From the NCBI RefSeq assembly GCF_003711515.1, contig NW_021167091.1:680313-744312 (forward strand): a stretch of DNA of 64,000 nt, in the 5' to 3' direction. Under the pieces are notes generated by a model. That model searched no databases, was not told where the DNA came from, and saw only the letters and a program-made list of their open reading frames with translations. Source of the DNA: Sodiomyces alkalinus F11 (taxonomy: Eukaryota; Ascomycota; Sordariomycetes; Glomerellales; Plectosphaerellaceae). Shown piece by piece: positions 48,501 through 60,399 of this stretch (its first letter is position 1; every line of letters starts with the position of its first letter). A program made the translations under genes and the position numbers.

Positions 48501-48760
48501 TAGGATATAACCGGGGAAAAGCATAGGGAGCTCTTCGGTACTATAGGGAGACTACTTATAACTAGAGGGGATCTATATAACGCACTAAACTATAACACGG
48601 AAGCCGGGGTAGTTATAAGGTGGTTCCTATAACGGAAAAGACTTATGGACTTCCGCCTCGCCCTTAAAGTTATAAAGGCCTATAAAAACACCTGCGACGC
48701 TAAAGGGGGACTATATCGGGGATAAAGGAGTATAACAACTAATTAAGTATTAGGATAGGG
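45510..48760 (+). pseudogene. LINE 2 ORF2 (endonuclease/reverse transcriptase) pseudogene, Tad-like
   Basis: An endonuclease motif is intact as ILIGDFN at about 45810-45835. Reverse-transcriptase blocks follow: GAFNTI near 47205, GSPISPILF near 47385, and the catalytic site as GFTDNINIIAF at about 47466-47498. The C-terminal part runs to about 48730. Stops are frequent. The first 90 bp (45510-45600) is less mutated. It is related to LINE 1 at 6-9.6 kb in domain order and motif style but differs in sequence, so it is a separate family or a distant copy. Confidence 0.65.
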
Positions 48761-48769
48761 GCCCTATAA

Positions 48770-49139
48770 GCCGGGGCCCTAACGGTATTAACGCGGTACT
48801 ATTATAATACCAATTAGCTCTTATCGTTATTACCTCTCTTAAAGGCATTAATACTACTCTTAATATACTTAAGAGCCTGCTAGGCTAGTTAGCTAACACC
48901 GCTAAGGAGCCGTAGCGGGACCGGGGGGGAGCCACTTATAAGTTATTCTAGGATAAGGTCTATCTTACCCTCTAAACGTCTTATCTAATAAGATAATTCC
49001 TACACCTTTACCGATATAGTACCGCTATAACCGTAACCGGAAAGTAACGCCCGGTTTAGAGCCCGGCTAAAAGACTAGGACGCTATCTCTAAGCGCTCCT
49101 TAGCCTATAACTTATTAGCGTAGAACCGCTATAGCACTA
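48770..49139 (+). other. Sequence between LINE 2 ORF2 and repeat B
   Basis: RIP-mutated sequence with no recognisable domain. It continues directly from the end of LINE 2 into repeat B and may be part of the LINE 3' region. Confidence 0.3.
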
Positions 49140-50395
49140 AAGGGGAATACCTATAATAGCGATACCTGCGCTACTAGCGGCCTTTACCGCCACGTACGTC
49201 TAGTAGATATCTATAAGACGTTACTACTACTTTTTAGTAGCGGGGGGGACCTATTAAACTATTAGCTATATCCACCCCGACGCCTATATAACACTACCGC
49301 GGTACCTAAGCGACTTATATCCTTACACGGACGGCGACTATTAGTGTACTAGTAATAGGCCGCGCCTATTCCCGTGGTATTAGCGTAGGCTTTTATATCG
49401 TCGGGGTAAATACCTAAACGCTTACTATAACGAATATAACTATCCTATATTAGCGCTACGATACTACTCCGACGCTACTAAGGGCTATATACAGTATAAC
49501 ACGAACTATACCGCGCTCGTAGCGGCGATTATTACTACTAGTATTATTATTATTAGGAGATAATATCTACGACTATTAGCACGCTGCTACTAAGGCACCG
49601 CTACGCTATAAAGAGAACTTATATTACGTTATTACTCGGATGACTTATTTATATATAATCGCTACTATACTACCTAGTTAACCCCACGCTACTACGCCAC
49701 CGCGACGCTATCCACGAGCCACCTATAGTTAAAATAGTATAGGAATATAATAAGGAAACTAAAAGGGTATACTAGTTAGTATAGGCTATAACGATACACC
49801 TATAAGACTACTAGCGGGAATAAATCGGGGAAAACCTATAATAAACCCGTTAGCGTTATAGGAGGAAAAGGGAAGATTAAGGCATAAAGGCCTTAGGGGA
49901 TATTAACTATCTAATTCCTATAATAGGGTAGGGTCTTATTCCCCCTACCTGCCGCCGGATATAGCAGGAACCCACCTAAGGGAGGCAGGAGGCGCCTATC
50001 TCCCCAACTCTTTTTATTAACCGAGTAGAAGGAATAAAAGGTATAATCCCCGGGGATATAGGGAGGCCGAGGCTAAAGGGCCGTGGCCTCCGCACCGCGG
50101 AGGCGTAGCGGTACCCCCTTAGCCCCTACTCCGCTACTAACGATTAGCTTAGGCTAACCTACCTAACGACTAGCCTACTATACTTCCCGTTAGCCACTAG
50201 CCTAAAGGTATAATCCAGATATACAGTAGAGACGAACCGGGGCTATATCGGCCCCGTAGCGGCACCACTCTACCTAAGGAAATATATAGGGGTTTTCCCC
50301 GGGTTTTACCTGGGTTTTCCCCCCTATAGCCACCCGAGAAGGACCGTATAGCCTAGAAAGGCTTCTATAGATTAGTTAGGATAGCGGAGTAAGAT
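49140..50395 (+). repeat. Repeat B copy 2
   Basis: Direct repeat of 21970-23212. It keeps the same order of landmarks: TTTTTAGTAG with a following G-run, TACCTAGTTAACCC, and the terminal GATAGCGGAGTAA. Here the end is followed by only a short, broken TAA-like stretch (50400-50430) rather than a long microsatellite. No protein domain was recognised. Confidence 0.6.
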
Positions 50396-50399
50396 CGAT

Positions 50400-51990
50400 A
50401 ATAATATTAATAATACGAATATCCTTTACGGGTAATCGCCGATCTTAAGCTTATAGACGGCGATCCCCGTATTATTAATAGTCCTAGTAGCTTCTAAGAA
50501 GCTATTTAGTAGTCGATTCGTCCTATCGACTAATAGTAAGTAGAGTCTTTAAGTAAACTATTTACTTATAGCAGTATAATAGTCGTAATTAGTATTAATA
50601 AAGGCGAGGATACGCTATTCATTTACTTCAGCTACTATAAATACCGGGTTACTACTAATACGCACTTTAAACGCTATTTACTCCCGCTATATCGCGGCTA
50701 TGGGCTCTAATACCTATTTTCGCATTAGAGCTACTCTTTTTCCGAGTCGTCTTATTAGTTGACTTATTCCCGCTTTTATCGCGATCTTTTATACGAGTCT
50801 CCTTAACCTTCCGGACTATATCTTAGTTTTCCTTTAGCTTTGTATAGTTCCGCGCGATATACCCCTTCTTTTTATAGTTATAGTATATCCGAGTCTTTTA
50901 CTTCGCCTTCCTATCGCTATCATGGTTTACTCCGCCTATCTTTATATTGTTATCGGTATCCTTCTTCGCGATTATATAGTCTTAAGCTTATTTATCGTAG
51001 TTTTATTCGAATTAATAGCCTTTAAGTTTCCTAGTAATCTCTTATACGCCGTTAACCTATATAGTATAATAGTTAATTGGGATTCGGGCGGAGATAAGTT
51101 TATGCCTAAATCGCGAAATAATCGCTCCTTTAAGGAATAAGATCTATACGGTAGCTTCCTATTCGGTACTACCCGTAAGGGCGATCTATCTTTTAAAACA
51201 GGGTAAGAAGGCGGTAAATAACTTATTAGTTTATTAACGAATCGTGTATAAGGCTTAGGCGGCCCGTGATTATTCCGTGGGGTTAAGGTAGGTATAATTA
51301 AGATACGCTATAAAGTTATTAGGGCCTATAAGCTTACCCGGCCTATTATTTTTATAGAAGGCCGATATAATCTATTATACTTCGGGCCTTAGGTAATTAT
51401 AGATTATATACTAAGCTTATATATTATTCTAGAATAAGTCGCTATCGATTATAAGCTTCTGCTATATCGTATAGGCCTACGCGCTATAGTAGACTTATTT
51501 CCCTAAGAATTTCGCTAGGCTATCAATAGTTTTACGGGGTATCGCCGTTAGGGTCGGGGCGACTACTATTATTATTAGCTATAGCGTAGGCGATAAAACC
51601 AGTAATAGGGTAAACTCTATTAGTATAAGGATTATCGGGGTCTATAAGGGAGCCGGAATATTTAGGTTAAGCGGTATTAGGTTTTACGGGGTAAGCGATC
51701 CTAGGAGCCGGGCTATAAGCTATTCGACTAATTAGTATTATTACTCGTCGGCTTCTTCTCTCGCGCGTTATTAGTCTATAAACTAGCGTATTTCCGAGTA
51801 GTATTCTTATATGGGAGTAAGCCTTAAGTTAATATCGGTATATTATTTATAGAGAGGGCCTAGCCTTACGTTTAGAGCTTAATTATTTTATTCGAACTAT
51901 TAGTTCGTCCACTCTATAACCTATTTAAATCTAATAGGTTACTAGGCGGTAGCGTTAGAATCCTAATCTATCGCTAGCGTAGTGCGTAGG
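50400..51990 (-). pseudogene. Ty3/Gypsy gag with zinc knuckle, minus strand
   Basis: Minus-strand translation from about 51960 downward shows a gag-like capsid region. Near 50845-50890 there is a zinc knuckle readable as CYNYKKKGYIARNYT, where the second Cys, the His and the last Cys of a CCHC motif now read Tyr through RIP. The LTR at 52000-52220 lies just upstream on the same strand. It is thus the 5' end of an inverted Gypsy element. Pol is absent, cut off at repeat B. Short plus-strand open frames here are shadows. Confidence 0.6.
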
Positions 51991-51999
51991 TGTCGCTAA

Positions 52000-52220
52000 G
52001 TTCTAGATATATAAACGACTGGTTATAGGTCGTGGTACTAAGTAAGATCGTAATAATATATTATCTAGAACTAAGGAAGAAAGAAGGAAAAAGAGAAAAG
52101 TCTACAGCGCTAGGCTAGCTATAAGGTAGCGATAACTTAGCGATATAGGTCCGTTAACTAAGCGCGTAGTGAGGAAGATCCGGAGTATAGCCGGATCCTC
52201 TATATCGGGGTCAACCCGTA
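52000..52220 (-). repeat. Gypsy LTR, minus orientation
   Basis: Inverted copy of the LTR at 43897-44117. It precedes the minus-strand gag, so it is a 5' LTR. Exact ends are uncertain by about 10 bp. Confidence 0.6.
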
Positions 52221-52239
52221 GTAACTAGATAACGTGTAT

Positions 52240-52528
52240 TAATCTAGATACTAGCGGAAGTAGACTAGGCGTATTCCTGTTTTATCTCTTAGTACTATAG
52301 GATAAAGGTAAAATCCTAGTTAATATAATCTAACTTATTCTATTCCTGTCTAGGAAGCTTATAGCTATAAAGGCACGATATAAGGCTATAGAGCCAAAGA
52401 TCTATGCCTTAGTCTAGGCCTATAAGATATTACGAACTAGACTATAATTATACCATTAACTAGTAGTGGTTCTAATAAACTACTAAGTAATACGGGGTAT
52501 TATTTACTAAATATCCTTAAAATCGTCG
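52240..52528 (+). pseudogene. Gypsy RNase H fragment
   Basis: A short plus-strand relic readable as LFLSRKL, then EPKIYALVQAYKILR, which resembles the RNase H block of Ty3/Gypsy polyproteins. It is cut at its right end by the 3' end of the inverted LINE-A. Confidence 0.45.
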
Positions 52529-52532
52529 GATT

Positions 52533-55500
52533 TCTTTTTGATTTATTACGCACTTGCAGCCCTAAAGCTATGGCGCGGCGCCTATCGCCCTAAGGGCTAA
52601 AGGCTATCAGAAGCTAGGTACAGTAAAAATAGGGCGTACTAAACAAAGGAAATCCTCCATAACAATCTGCCTAATAAAACCTAATAGGTAAAAAACCAAA
52701 GCAAAATAACTAGTCCGCAGGAGTCGTGGTTTACGCCCTATACTACTCTACCGAGCCTATTTTAGTAGCTAAAAGGTAGGCTTATAAGGCCTGTATTCCC
52801 CTTTTAGTACTAAATAATAGCGGCAGAGATAGCGGTAGGCCTGCTAGGGCTTCCCGCAGGGCTTTTCGTTCTTCTTTAGAAAAAGGGCAGGAAAGAATAA
52901 AGTATGCTATATTCTATATAGGGGAGCCGAGACAGGAACAGCGGTCGTTAGCGCAGTTTTAGGCCCTTTTTTAGTGGGTTTTTGGGTATCCAAAGCCGGT
53001 TTTTAACTACGTAAAAGCCGATTTTACCCACCTAGGGCCTTATATTAGTAGTGGTTTTCGGGAGAAGCGGAGGTTATCGCGGACTAGTCGCCGATATAGA
53101 CGGCCTAATCGAACCGATTTACCTCTTTTCTCCTCCTCCTCCTCGTAATTCCACAGGGGTTTCTAGTCTTAAATAAGGGCTTTATTTACCCGGCGTTTTA
53201 GGTGGCTAAAGATAACTACGCTAACGGATTTAGTAGCTTTTTCGGGGTTTAACGCCCCTTTAGCTACCTTATCCGGTAGTTCGTTCCCTTCTATCCCTAT
53301 ATACAAGGGACACTCCTAGACAGAGACCGAAGTGCCTAGTTATTTAAGGCGTGATATAAAGCTTTTAGCTTCTATAGCCCACTATAAGATGCGCTAAAGC
53401 TTCTGAATAGCCGCCTAGGAATCACTAAGAATATAGCACTCTAGGGGCCTAGGCGTCTACTCTAGGGTAGCGTAAAGAGCCTAGAGAATAGCGTATAATT
53501 CAGCGTCCACGACTTCGGCAGCGGTCCCTAGGTTAAAGCCTATAGCTTTACAGGGCCTTCCGGTATTAGCCCACTATATAACAGCGGCTACAGCCTACGA
53601 AGGCCCTATAAAGGGCCGAGTATAGTGGCCTAGGGAGCTATCGGTATAGAAAACAGCAGCCTATTCCCCTAGGCCTTATTGTATTTCAGTAAGGGCTTTA
53701 AGGTGGGCTGTTGTCTAATCGAGGGTATTAAGGCCAGGGTCGGTGCCTGCTTTCGGCCGGTCTATAAGTAGGAAAAAGGGTCTTAAGTCTGCTATAGGTT
53801 CCGAGGCCTAGGGGGCCTCCCACCTAGCCGAAGGACCCTCGATATCCTAAGACTAACCTATTAAAGCCACTATTTCTAGGCCTAGCCTGTATAACTATGT
53901 GGTAGACTGTAGGTTCTAAAGAAGGGTAAGGTGGTTTCGGTCTCCTAGGAGCTAGCGCTTAATAGGGTGGTTCGGTAGGAATTTTAAGATCCTAAAGGCA
54001 TAAAGCCTATTAGACCTAATTAACCGAACCGCCGCTATGGGTACTGCTGCTTCGAGTTCTAGAGGCCGTAAAGGGGCCCCCCTAAAAGCACCTAAGGCCC
54101 TAACTAGAGCGCCGTATTATAAGCGTTCTAGGCGGTCCACGAGGTGTTTTTTCGGTGATTTAGGGTCCTACTAGAGCTACGAGCTAACATCAGCTAGGGA
54201 AGCTATACAGGCTATATATAGCTGCCGTAGAGCCTTAAAAGAAAGGCCCTTCTACGAGCTAGCTAGCCTGTATAACCTGTTTAGGGCACCCGAAGCTGAA
54301 TTTAGGCGTTTTTCCACGTTGGGTTTAAAGGATAGCTTAGGATTAAACCAGACCCCTAGCCACCTAATAGCACCTAGCGCGGGTTTAACTAGGTGCCCCC
54401 CTATAGTAACTAAAGTATCTTCTTTAGAGTGTCTTCGATAGAAGTGAATAAGCTCTGTTTTTTCAGGGTTAAAAAGGACTTAGTTAACTTTTACTGCGTC
54501 GAAAAGGGAGGTTACGGCTTTGTCTAGGGTTTTATAGTTTTTCCTGGTCGACGTAGATACTATAGATAGCTAGAAATCGTCGATATAGGATAGCTAAAGG
54601 CCCTGAAAATCCGGCCCCGCTATAACCTTCCTAATATAAATTAGGAAATGGATAGGGGAGACCGGGGAGCCTTATAAAACCCCTATATTTAGGGGAGTAG
54701 GCTACTGAACCTACCCCTCGAAGGCTAATTAGATACGCCTGTTTTCTGTGAAAGAGGCTACCCATTTAACTAGGTTTGGGGGTAGTTATAGTTCTTAATG
54801 GGTTCTAAGTAGCTAAGGACGGGCGACGTAATCGAAGACTCCCTTAATATCTAAACACAGCGTGGAAACTACCGGGTTCTTACGTGGTTTACGCTATTTT
54901 TCGATATAGTGGAGGAGGAGAAGGGCCGTATTAATAGCAGAGCGTTATTTTCTACCTCCTATTTAACTAGGGTGTAAAAGGTCGTCGCGGGTATTAGCTA
55001 TAAAGCTAAGCCTAGTAGCTATAACCCTCTTAAGGGCTTTACCTAAGCAGTTTAGAAGGGCTATAATCCTATAAGACTTAGGATTAGAATAGTCCTTCTT
55101 CCCTAGCTTCGGTAAAATAACCCCTAGGGCTTCCTTCTAGCAGGTAAGGTGGTAGCCTGCTAAAAGTAAGGCTAAACAGGCTCATATAAGGGACCTGGGG
55201 ATAACCTTATAGGCCTACTAGATCGGCTTTAGACTAATCCTATTAGGCCCTAGGGCTTTCCCCTTAATAGCTCCGAATATAGCGCACTATAGTTTGGTAG
55301 CCTAGAGGCTAGGCTACTCCTACGGTCTTCTAAGGCCCTTACTGCGTAATCTAGTCAGGCTCTAGGGGCCGTTCGAAGGGTAGGAGGGGCCTAGGCCCCC
55401 TAAAGGGCCTGTAAATACAGGGCCTTTAGGGGCGTCGGTGGCGGAAAAAGAAGAAGAAGACGGTGCTAGAAAAAAGGTATAAAGTAGGGCGTTATATTTA

Positions 55501-56866
55501 TCTTCGAAAGCGTAGGCCTTCTGCTTCGTAGGCGTTTAAATCGGTGGGATTTTCGCATTAAGGCCGCTTTTCGTGTAGTTATAGGCCTTAAAGATTTCAG
55601 GGCCTTCGGCGTGGCCTAGGAAGGCCTCCTAGTAGTCGTTTTTCGCTATTTTAACCGCCCGGTAATAGGCGTTTCGAGCTTCTTCCCAGGAGGCTTCTAA
55701 AGGCGCCTAGGTAGCTAAGGCCCCCTCTTTTACCTTTCGAAAAGCCCTAAAAGCCCTGTTGGCTGATTTTCGCAGGGCTTTTAGCTCTTTAGTCCACCAC
55801 AGCTTCGAACGCCCTACTACCCGAAGCTTAGGCACTAAAGCCTTAAGTGCTAGAGTATTAGTATCCGAAAGGCAGTGGCCTAAAGAATCCCAGTCTAAGG
55901 CGTTAATAGCCTGTTAAATATCCTGGTCGAGGATAGATTGTAGGCTCTTTAGGGTGCTAGTAAACAGGTTCTAATCTGCTAGCTTATAGTTATAAGCCGG
56001 TAGGAGAGACCTATTTGTAGGACCTTAAGAGTCTAAAATAGTAGCCGAAAGGAGGATGGCGCGGTATAGAGAGGTAATGTTTGCGATATATTCCCACTTA
56101 TCGAAGCGGAGATAATTAAAGCCAGGCGTGTAAAAGGCTAGGTCTATAACCGACTCTTAACGAAGATTAGACCTAAAAAAGGTCCCCCCATTCAGGTTAC
56201 CTTCTTCAGAATCCACTAAATAAATAGCTCCGAAGCTATCTAACCAGTCTACTAAAGCCTAGGCCCTAATAAAAGCCTGGTTAGTAGCAGCTCCGTTCCA
56301 CTACTAGTAGTTTCTATTAAAGTCTCCTATAATAAGAGTAGGCTTAGGGACCTATAGGCCCTATAGCACTCGATCCTCGGTCTAGGGTCGGCTTCTAGGG
56401 CCTAAAAAGGAGGGGAAGGAAGAAGAAGAAGAAGAGGTAGAAGGGGTAGGGCTAGGGGGCCGCCCTCGGTCTATCGTTTCGGGGCCCTATTCTATCTAAT
56501 TATAGACGTGTAGAATATAAAAGGTCTATAGATAATAAACCTCTATAATCTACGCGTCTTTATCGTCTAGAAGGTTATCGCGGTGTAAAAAATCGATACT
56601 AGAGCCCTTTCTTATATAAGTAAGGACCCTAGGCTTAATAGGGAAGAACTGGGTTTTTTAGGATATAGGCGTAAGGTATAGAAAACAGGGTAGTTCCGAA
56701 TAAACCAGCCTTCTAGTATCGAGACGCAGGCTAGTTCCTAAATAAGGACTATATTAGCCGAAGTCTCTAAAGCCTATTTTAGGATAGCCTTTTACGCCGG
56801 GGCCTGTTTATCGACGTTATATTAAATAAACCGGATATCTTTCGAACTAAAAGGCCTTTTATTTAT
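52533..56866 (-). pseudogene. LINE-A copy 2 ORF2 and 3' tail, minus strand
   Basis: Inverted copy of 17570-21938. The 3' tail is at 52533-52610. Reading leftward on the minus strand from about 56866 come the endonuclease, the reverse transcriptase with an intact YIDDF motif at about 54568-54597, and RNase H with YTDSS (for YTDGS) at about 53637-53651. Stops of the CAG-to-TAG type are frequent. RIP damage is comparable with copy 1, lighter than in the Gypsy elements. Confidence 0.8.
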
Positions 56867-58140
56867 AGAATTTTAGGGTTTTATAGCTCGAAAGACCTCG
56901 TAGTCCCTGCTAAAGGGGGGGTAATCTCCCTCGTAGTTATAGCACTTATAGGTCTTATACTCGTAGTCTCCATATTCTTTATACTCGTTATAGTAGTGGT
57001 ATTCTTCTCTATAGCCTTTAACGGCATAGATAAGGCAGGAAGCTAGGCTTTTATAGGTCCCTCGCGTATACCCGAATTTCTAGTACTTAGAGCACTGGGT
57101 TCTAGGGGTTATAGGCCTATATTTATAGACCTTTAGCCGCTGGCCGGCTATATAAAGCCCCTGTTTTAGGCAGTACTTCTATTCTTCAGTAGAGGGCATA
57201 GAAATAACTACTATACCGTGGAACGCGTTTAGAGCCCCTAGCCACTAAGGCTTCCCTACGACCCTAATAGGGTTAAAGGTGCCGATTTTAGTAGCTAGGT
57301 CCTGTAGGCCTAGGCCCTGTTATAGGCTTCGGTTTAGGGCCTCTTACGCTAGCTCGGAGGGGTCGGGTAAAGGGGTATCGCCGCCCCTAAAGACTCTAGA
57401 AGGCACCTATTTAATAATAAGCTTAAACCAGTCGTCTATAGGCTAAGGGGGCTAGAGAGGGAGGTTTAGTCCTTTAAACCACTAATTCTACGAGTCTAGG
57501 AGCTATTAAACGCTTTAATTCGGCCCCGGGGTTAAAATAAGGTTTCTGTTAGTCGTCTAGCTAATAGCCGTAACTATAGGGAATTTTAGAGCCTTACTAA
57601 GCTTATTCCGAAGCGCGAGGGGGTCGAAGTCTTCCCTAGGAATTACTGCCCCTGCCGTAGGTTATAGAACAACCTTAGGGACCTTTTTAGGGTCTATTAG
57701 GAGGGGTGCTAGGGGTATAGATATCGGGGTAGGGGCTAAGGGTGCTAAAGCCCCTAAAATAGGGGCCTAGAGTGCTATAAGGCCTTTTTTCCCCTTTATA
57801 GCCTCGCTATAAAGGGGTTTAGGCTATTCTATAAGCCTATAAACTGCCTGGGCTAGTTTATGGACCTTCTATTCGAGTATAGGAGGCTAGGGGGCTTCTA
57901 GACCTTCGTCGATAGCAGATTTAAGCCCTACGGATAGGGCCTTAATCTAGGGGGCAGGATTGAGGGTATAGGCCTATTAAAGCACCTAAAGAGCCTGTTA
58001 GAGTAGTTCCTTAGTCTATACCTTACTAGCCGATCTAGTCGACTTCTGGGGCTCGGCCGAGGTTTCTCTAGGGGCTTTAGCTATTCCAGGGGCCCTTTTA
58101 GCTTATTTAAAGCCTAAGAGGCTCGGTGTTTCAGCAGGGG
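56867..58140 (-). pseudogene. LINE-A copy 2 ORF1 pseudogene, minus strand
   Basis: Inverted counterpart of 16300-17569, including the zinc-knuckle region near 56900-56960. Clear homology stops at about 58140, which corresponds to about 16298 in copy 1. The sequence beyond differs or is strongly diverged. The copy is therefore either 5'-truncated or a subfamily with another N-terminus. Confidence 0.7.
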
Positions 58141-58750
58141 GGTATTACGGCCAGCCTAAGCCCGACCGTCGGAGGGGCTAACACTAACGGGATCTTAAGA
58201 GGTATTGGTCGTATAAGATAAGGAACAGGATCTAGGGAAAGTATAGAAGGAAGGTCACGTGCTAAGTCACCTAACCTAGGTAATTATAACGGTTATAGGA
58301 TAATCATAACGATTAGGAATTATTACGATTATAAGATAATCGTTATAATCCCGTAATAGGTCCTAGAGACCTTAGGCGAGGATAGAGGAATTAGGGAGCT
58401 ATAAAGACCTATAGGGGCTATCTATAATCAGTAATCACTCCAGCCTTAGTATTTAATCTAAGTCTTCACTAATACCTACCTTTAGAAGTATTCAGTGAAG
58501 AGGTATTAAGCCTTACGATCGACTACAAACTCGAGGATTATCGGCTAGTAATGACTATATACTTACCGTGGATATAACCCCACGATCACCTACCTAACCT
58601 AAGGACTCCTAGACTTAGTGTCGAAGAGCCCTAGATCGTAATATTTTAAACACTTCGTTTAGTAAGTACGCCCTTACTCACTAACCGATAATTAAGACAG
58701 GAACACTATATCCTCGAATAATAGTAACCGAGCTACGAATAATAACACTA
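58141..58750 (+). repeat. Probable LTR/leader of Gypsy 3
   Basis: About 58281-58356 contains overlapping near-palindromes built from GATTATAAGATAATCGT-like units. The rest is AT-rich with no ORF I can support. It leads into a gag relic, so an LTR and leader are expected here, but the LTR ends cannot be fixed because the 3' LTR lies beyond the window. A 71-codon minus-strand frame at 58681-58896 is a shadow of gag. Confidence 0.4.
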
Positions 58751-59790
58751 CTAGTGCCCGGAACACGATGGACTAAGCCGCTACGATAGCTAGTCCGCCT
58801 CCCGCGTATAATAACTCCGGAGGAAGTAGCGGTGGAGGAAATACGAGCAGCAATATTAACATAACAGCAATCATAAGCCTTATAAACGAACTTCAAGCCT
58901 CGAACCAGGAACTACGAGTTTAGGTCTAAACGCAGGGATAAACCGTTAGGACGTAATTTCGATATCCCGAGCCTGCTAAGTTCGATAGCACTCGAGGAAG
59001 GCTTTAAGGGTTCTTAACCCAGATACGCAGCTATCTCTTATATCACTAAAGTTTAATTATAGGAGAGACGGCTAAAGTCTTTTATACTACCGCCTTCCTG
59101 GAAGGGGATACACTATCGTGGTTTAAGTCTATTTAACGCGATTACCTAGAGCACGAATAAGACGAATAAGAAGATAAGACTAACCGAATCTTCGATGACT
59201 ATAACACTTTCGAAGAACGGATTAAGAACGTATTCGGGGATCCTAACAAATAACGAGTAGCTTAGCACCGCCTTCAGAACCTAAAGCAAAAGGGATCGGC
59301 CACCGAATTTACCGCTAAGTTCTAGTAGCTAGCTTCACGAGTTAGCTAAGACGATAAATACCTTATCTTAGTATACTATAAAGGACTTAAGAATAAGGTC
59401 TAGGACGAACTATATAAGATAGATTAGCCGGAAGAATTCTCGGAGTTCACGGTACTCGTAACTCGAATCGATAATAGGCTATATACTCGGAGACTATAAA
59501 AGAAAGGGAAAAGTTATACCGGAGTATATTAAGCTAATACCTCGAAAAAGTAAGCTAACCCTTAATAGTTTAGGAATACCTTATATAGGTATTACTTAGA
59601 ACCTATAAAGATTAATAATACTAACTATTAGAAAAACACGTAAAAGAGTATTCGGTAAAAGAAGGAAGTAACCTGCTATAACTATAACAGGAAGGGATAC
59701 TTCGCTAGAGAATACTACTAACTAAAGCGGGAATAAGAAGTAAGAGAGACTAACGTAGTGGAAGTATAGCCGAAGTACCCTATACCTTAC
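58751..59790 (+). pseudogene. Gypsy 3 gag pseudogene
   Basis: The relic starts at an ATG near 58765. Beyond a Ser/Gly/Asn-rich N-terminus it reads as a retrotransposon capsid, for example ETAKVFYTTAFLEGD (about 59065-59110). A zinc knuckle at about 59670-59715 reads CYNYNRKGYFARE, the second Cys and the His of a CCHC motif now being Tyr. Stops are frequent but spaced widely. Confidence 0.65.
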
Positions 59791-60399
59791 TCTTATAGAT
59801 AACCTACTTTAACGATAACTATACTATATATAAGTCTAGTAAAGATAATATAGGATAGTACCCTAAACGACCTTAACGAACCTTAGTAGTTATATTAGGA
59901 GTATATAATAAAGAAGATAATAATTAGATAAATAAGGCGCTTAAAGATAACGAAGATATAGACGCTTTACTAGGACTATAAGCGTAGGACTAGGTATAGA
60001 GGACTAATAAAACCTAGGAGTAGGTAAATAGATAAGATAAGCTAACTATAAGGATATCTTAGCTAGTATAATATAGCAGTAAAGAACCACCTACGGATAA
60101 TAAGAACTATATCGGTATACTAGTACGCGTAGCAGAGTAAAGCCAGGATAGCGATAACACCGAAGAAGCATTATGACGACTCACGGAAGAATAGTATAAA
60201 GAGTATCGATAAGAACCACGAGAGATCCGCGAAGGATTAACCACCCGATAATAGCGATAGTATCCGAACTATAGTCTATAAATCAATAACCACCTATAGC
60301 TAAAACCGGGATATAGCTAGTACCTATAAGTATAGTATGTAGACTATACTCTTAACGGATATAATCTTTATAAGTACTAGAAGCACGCGAATAACTTCT

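Noticed and set aside
50840..51140. Plus-strand open frames of 61 and 72 codons
   Set aside because: They are antisense to the Gypsy gag with a readable zinc knuckle on the minus strand.
58681..58896. Minus-strand 71-codon open frame
   Set aside because: It is antisense to the N-terminal part of the Gypsy 3 gag relic.
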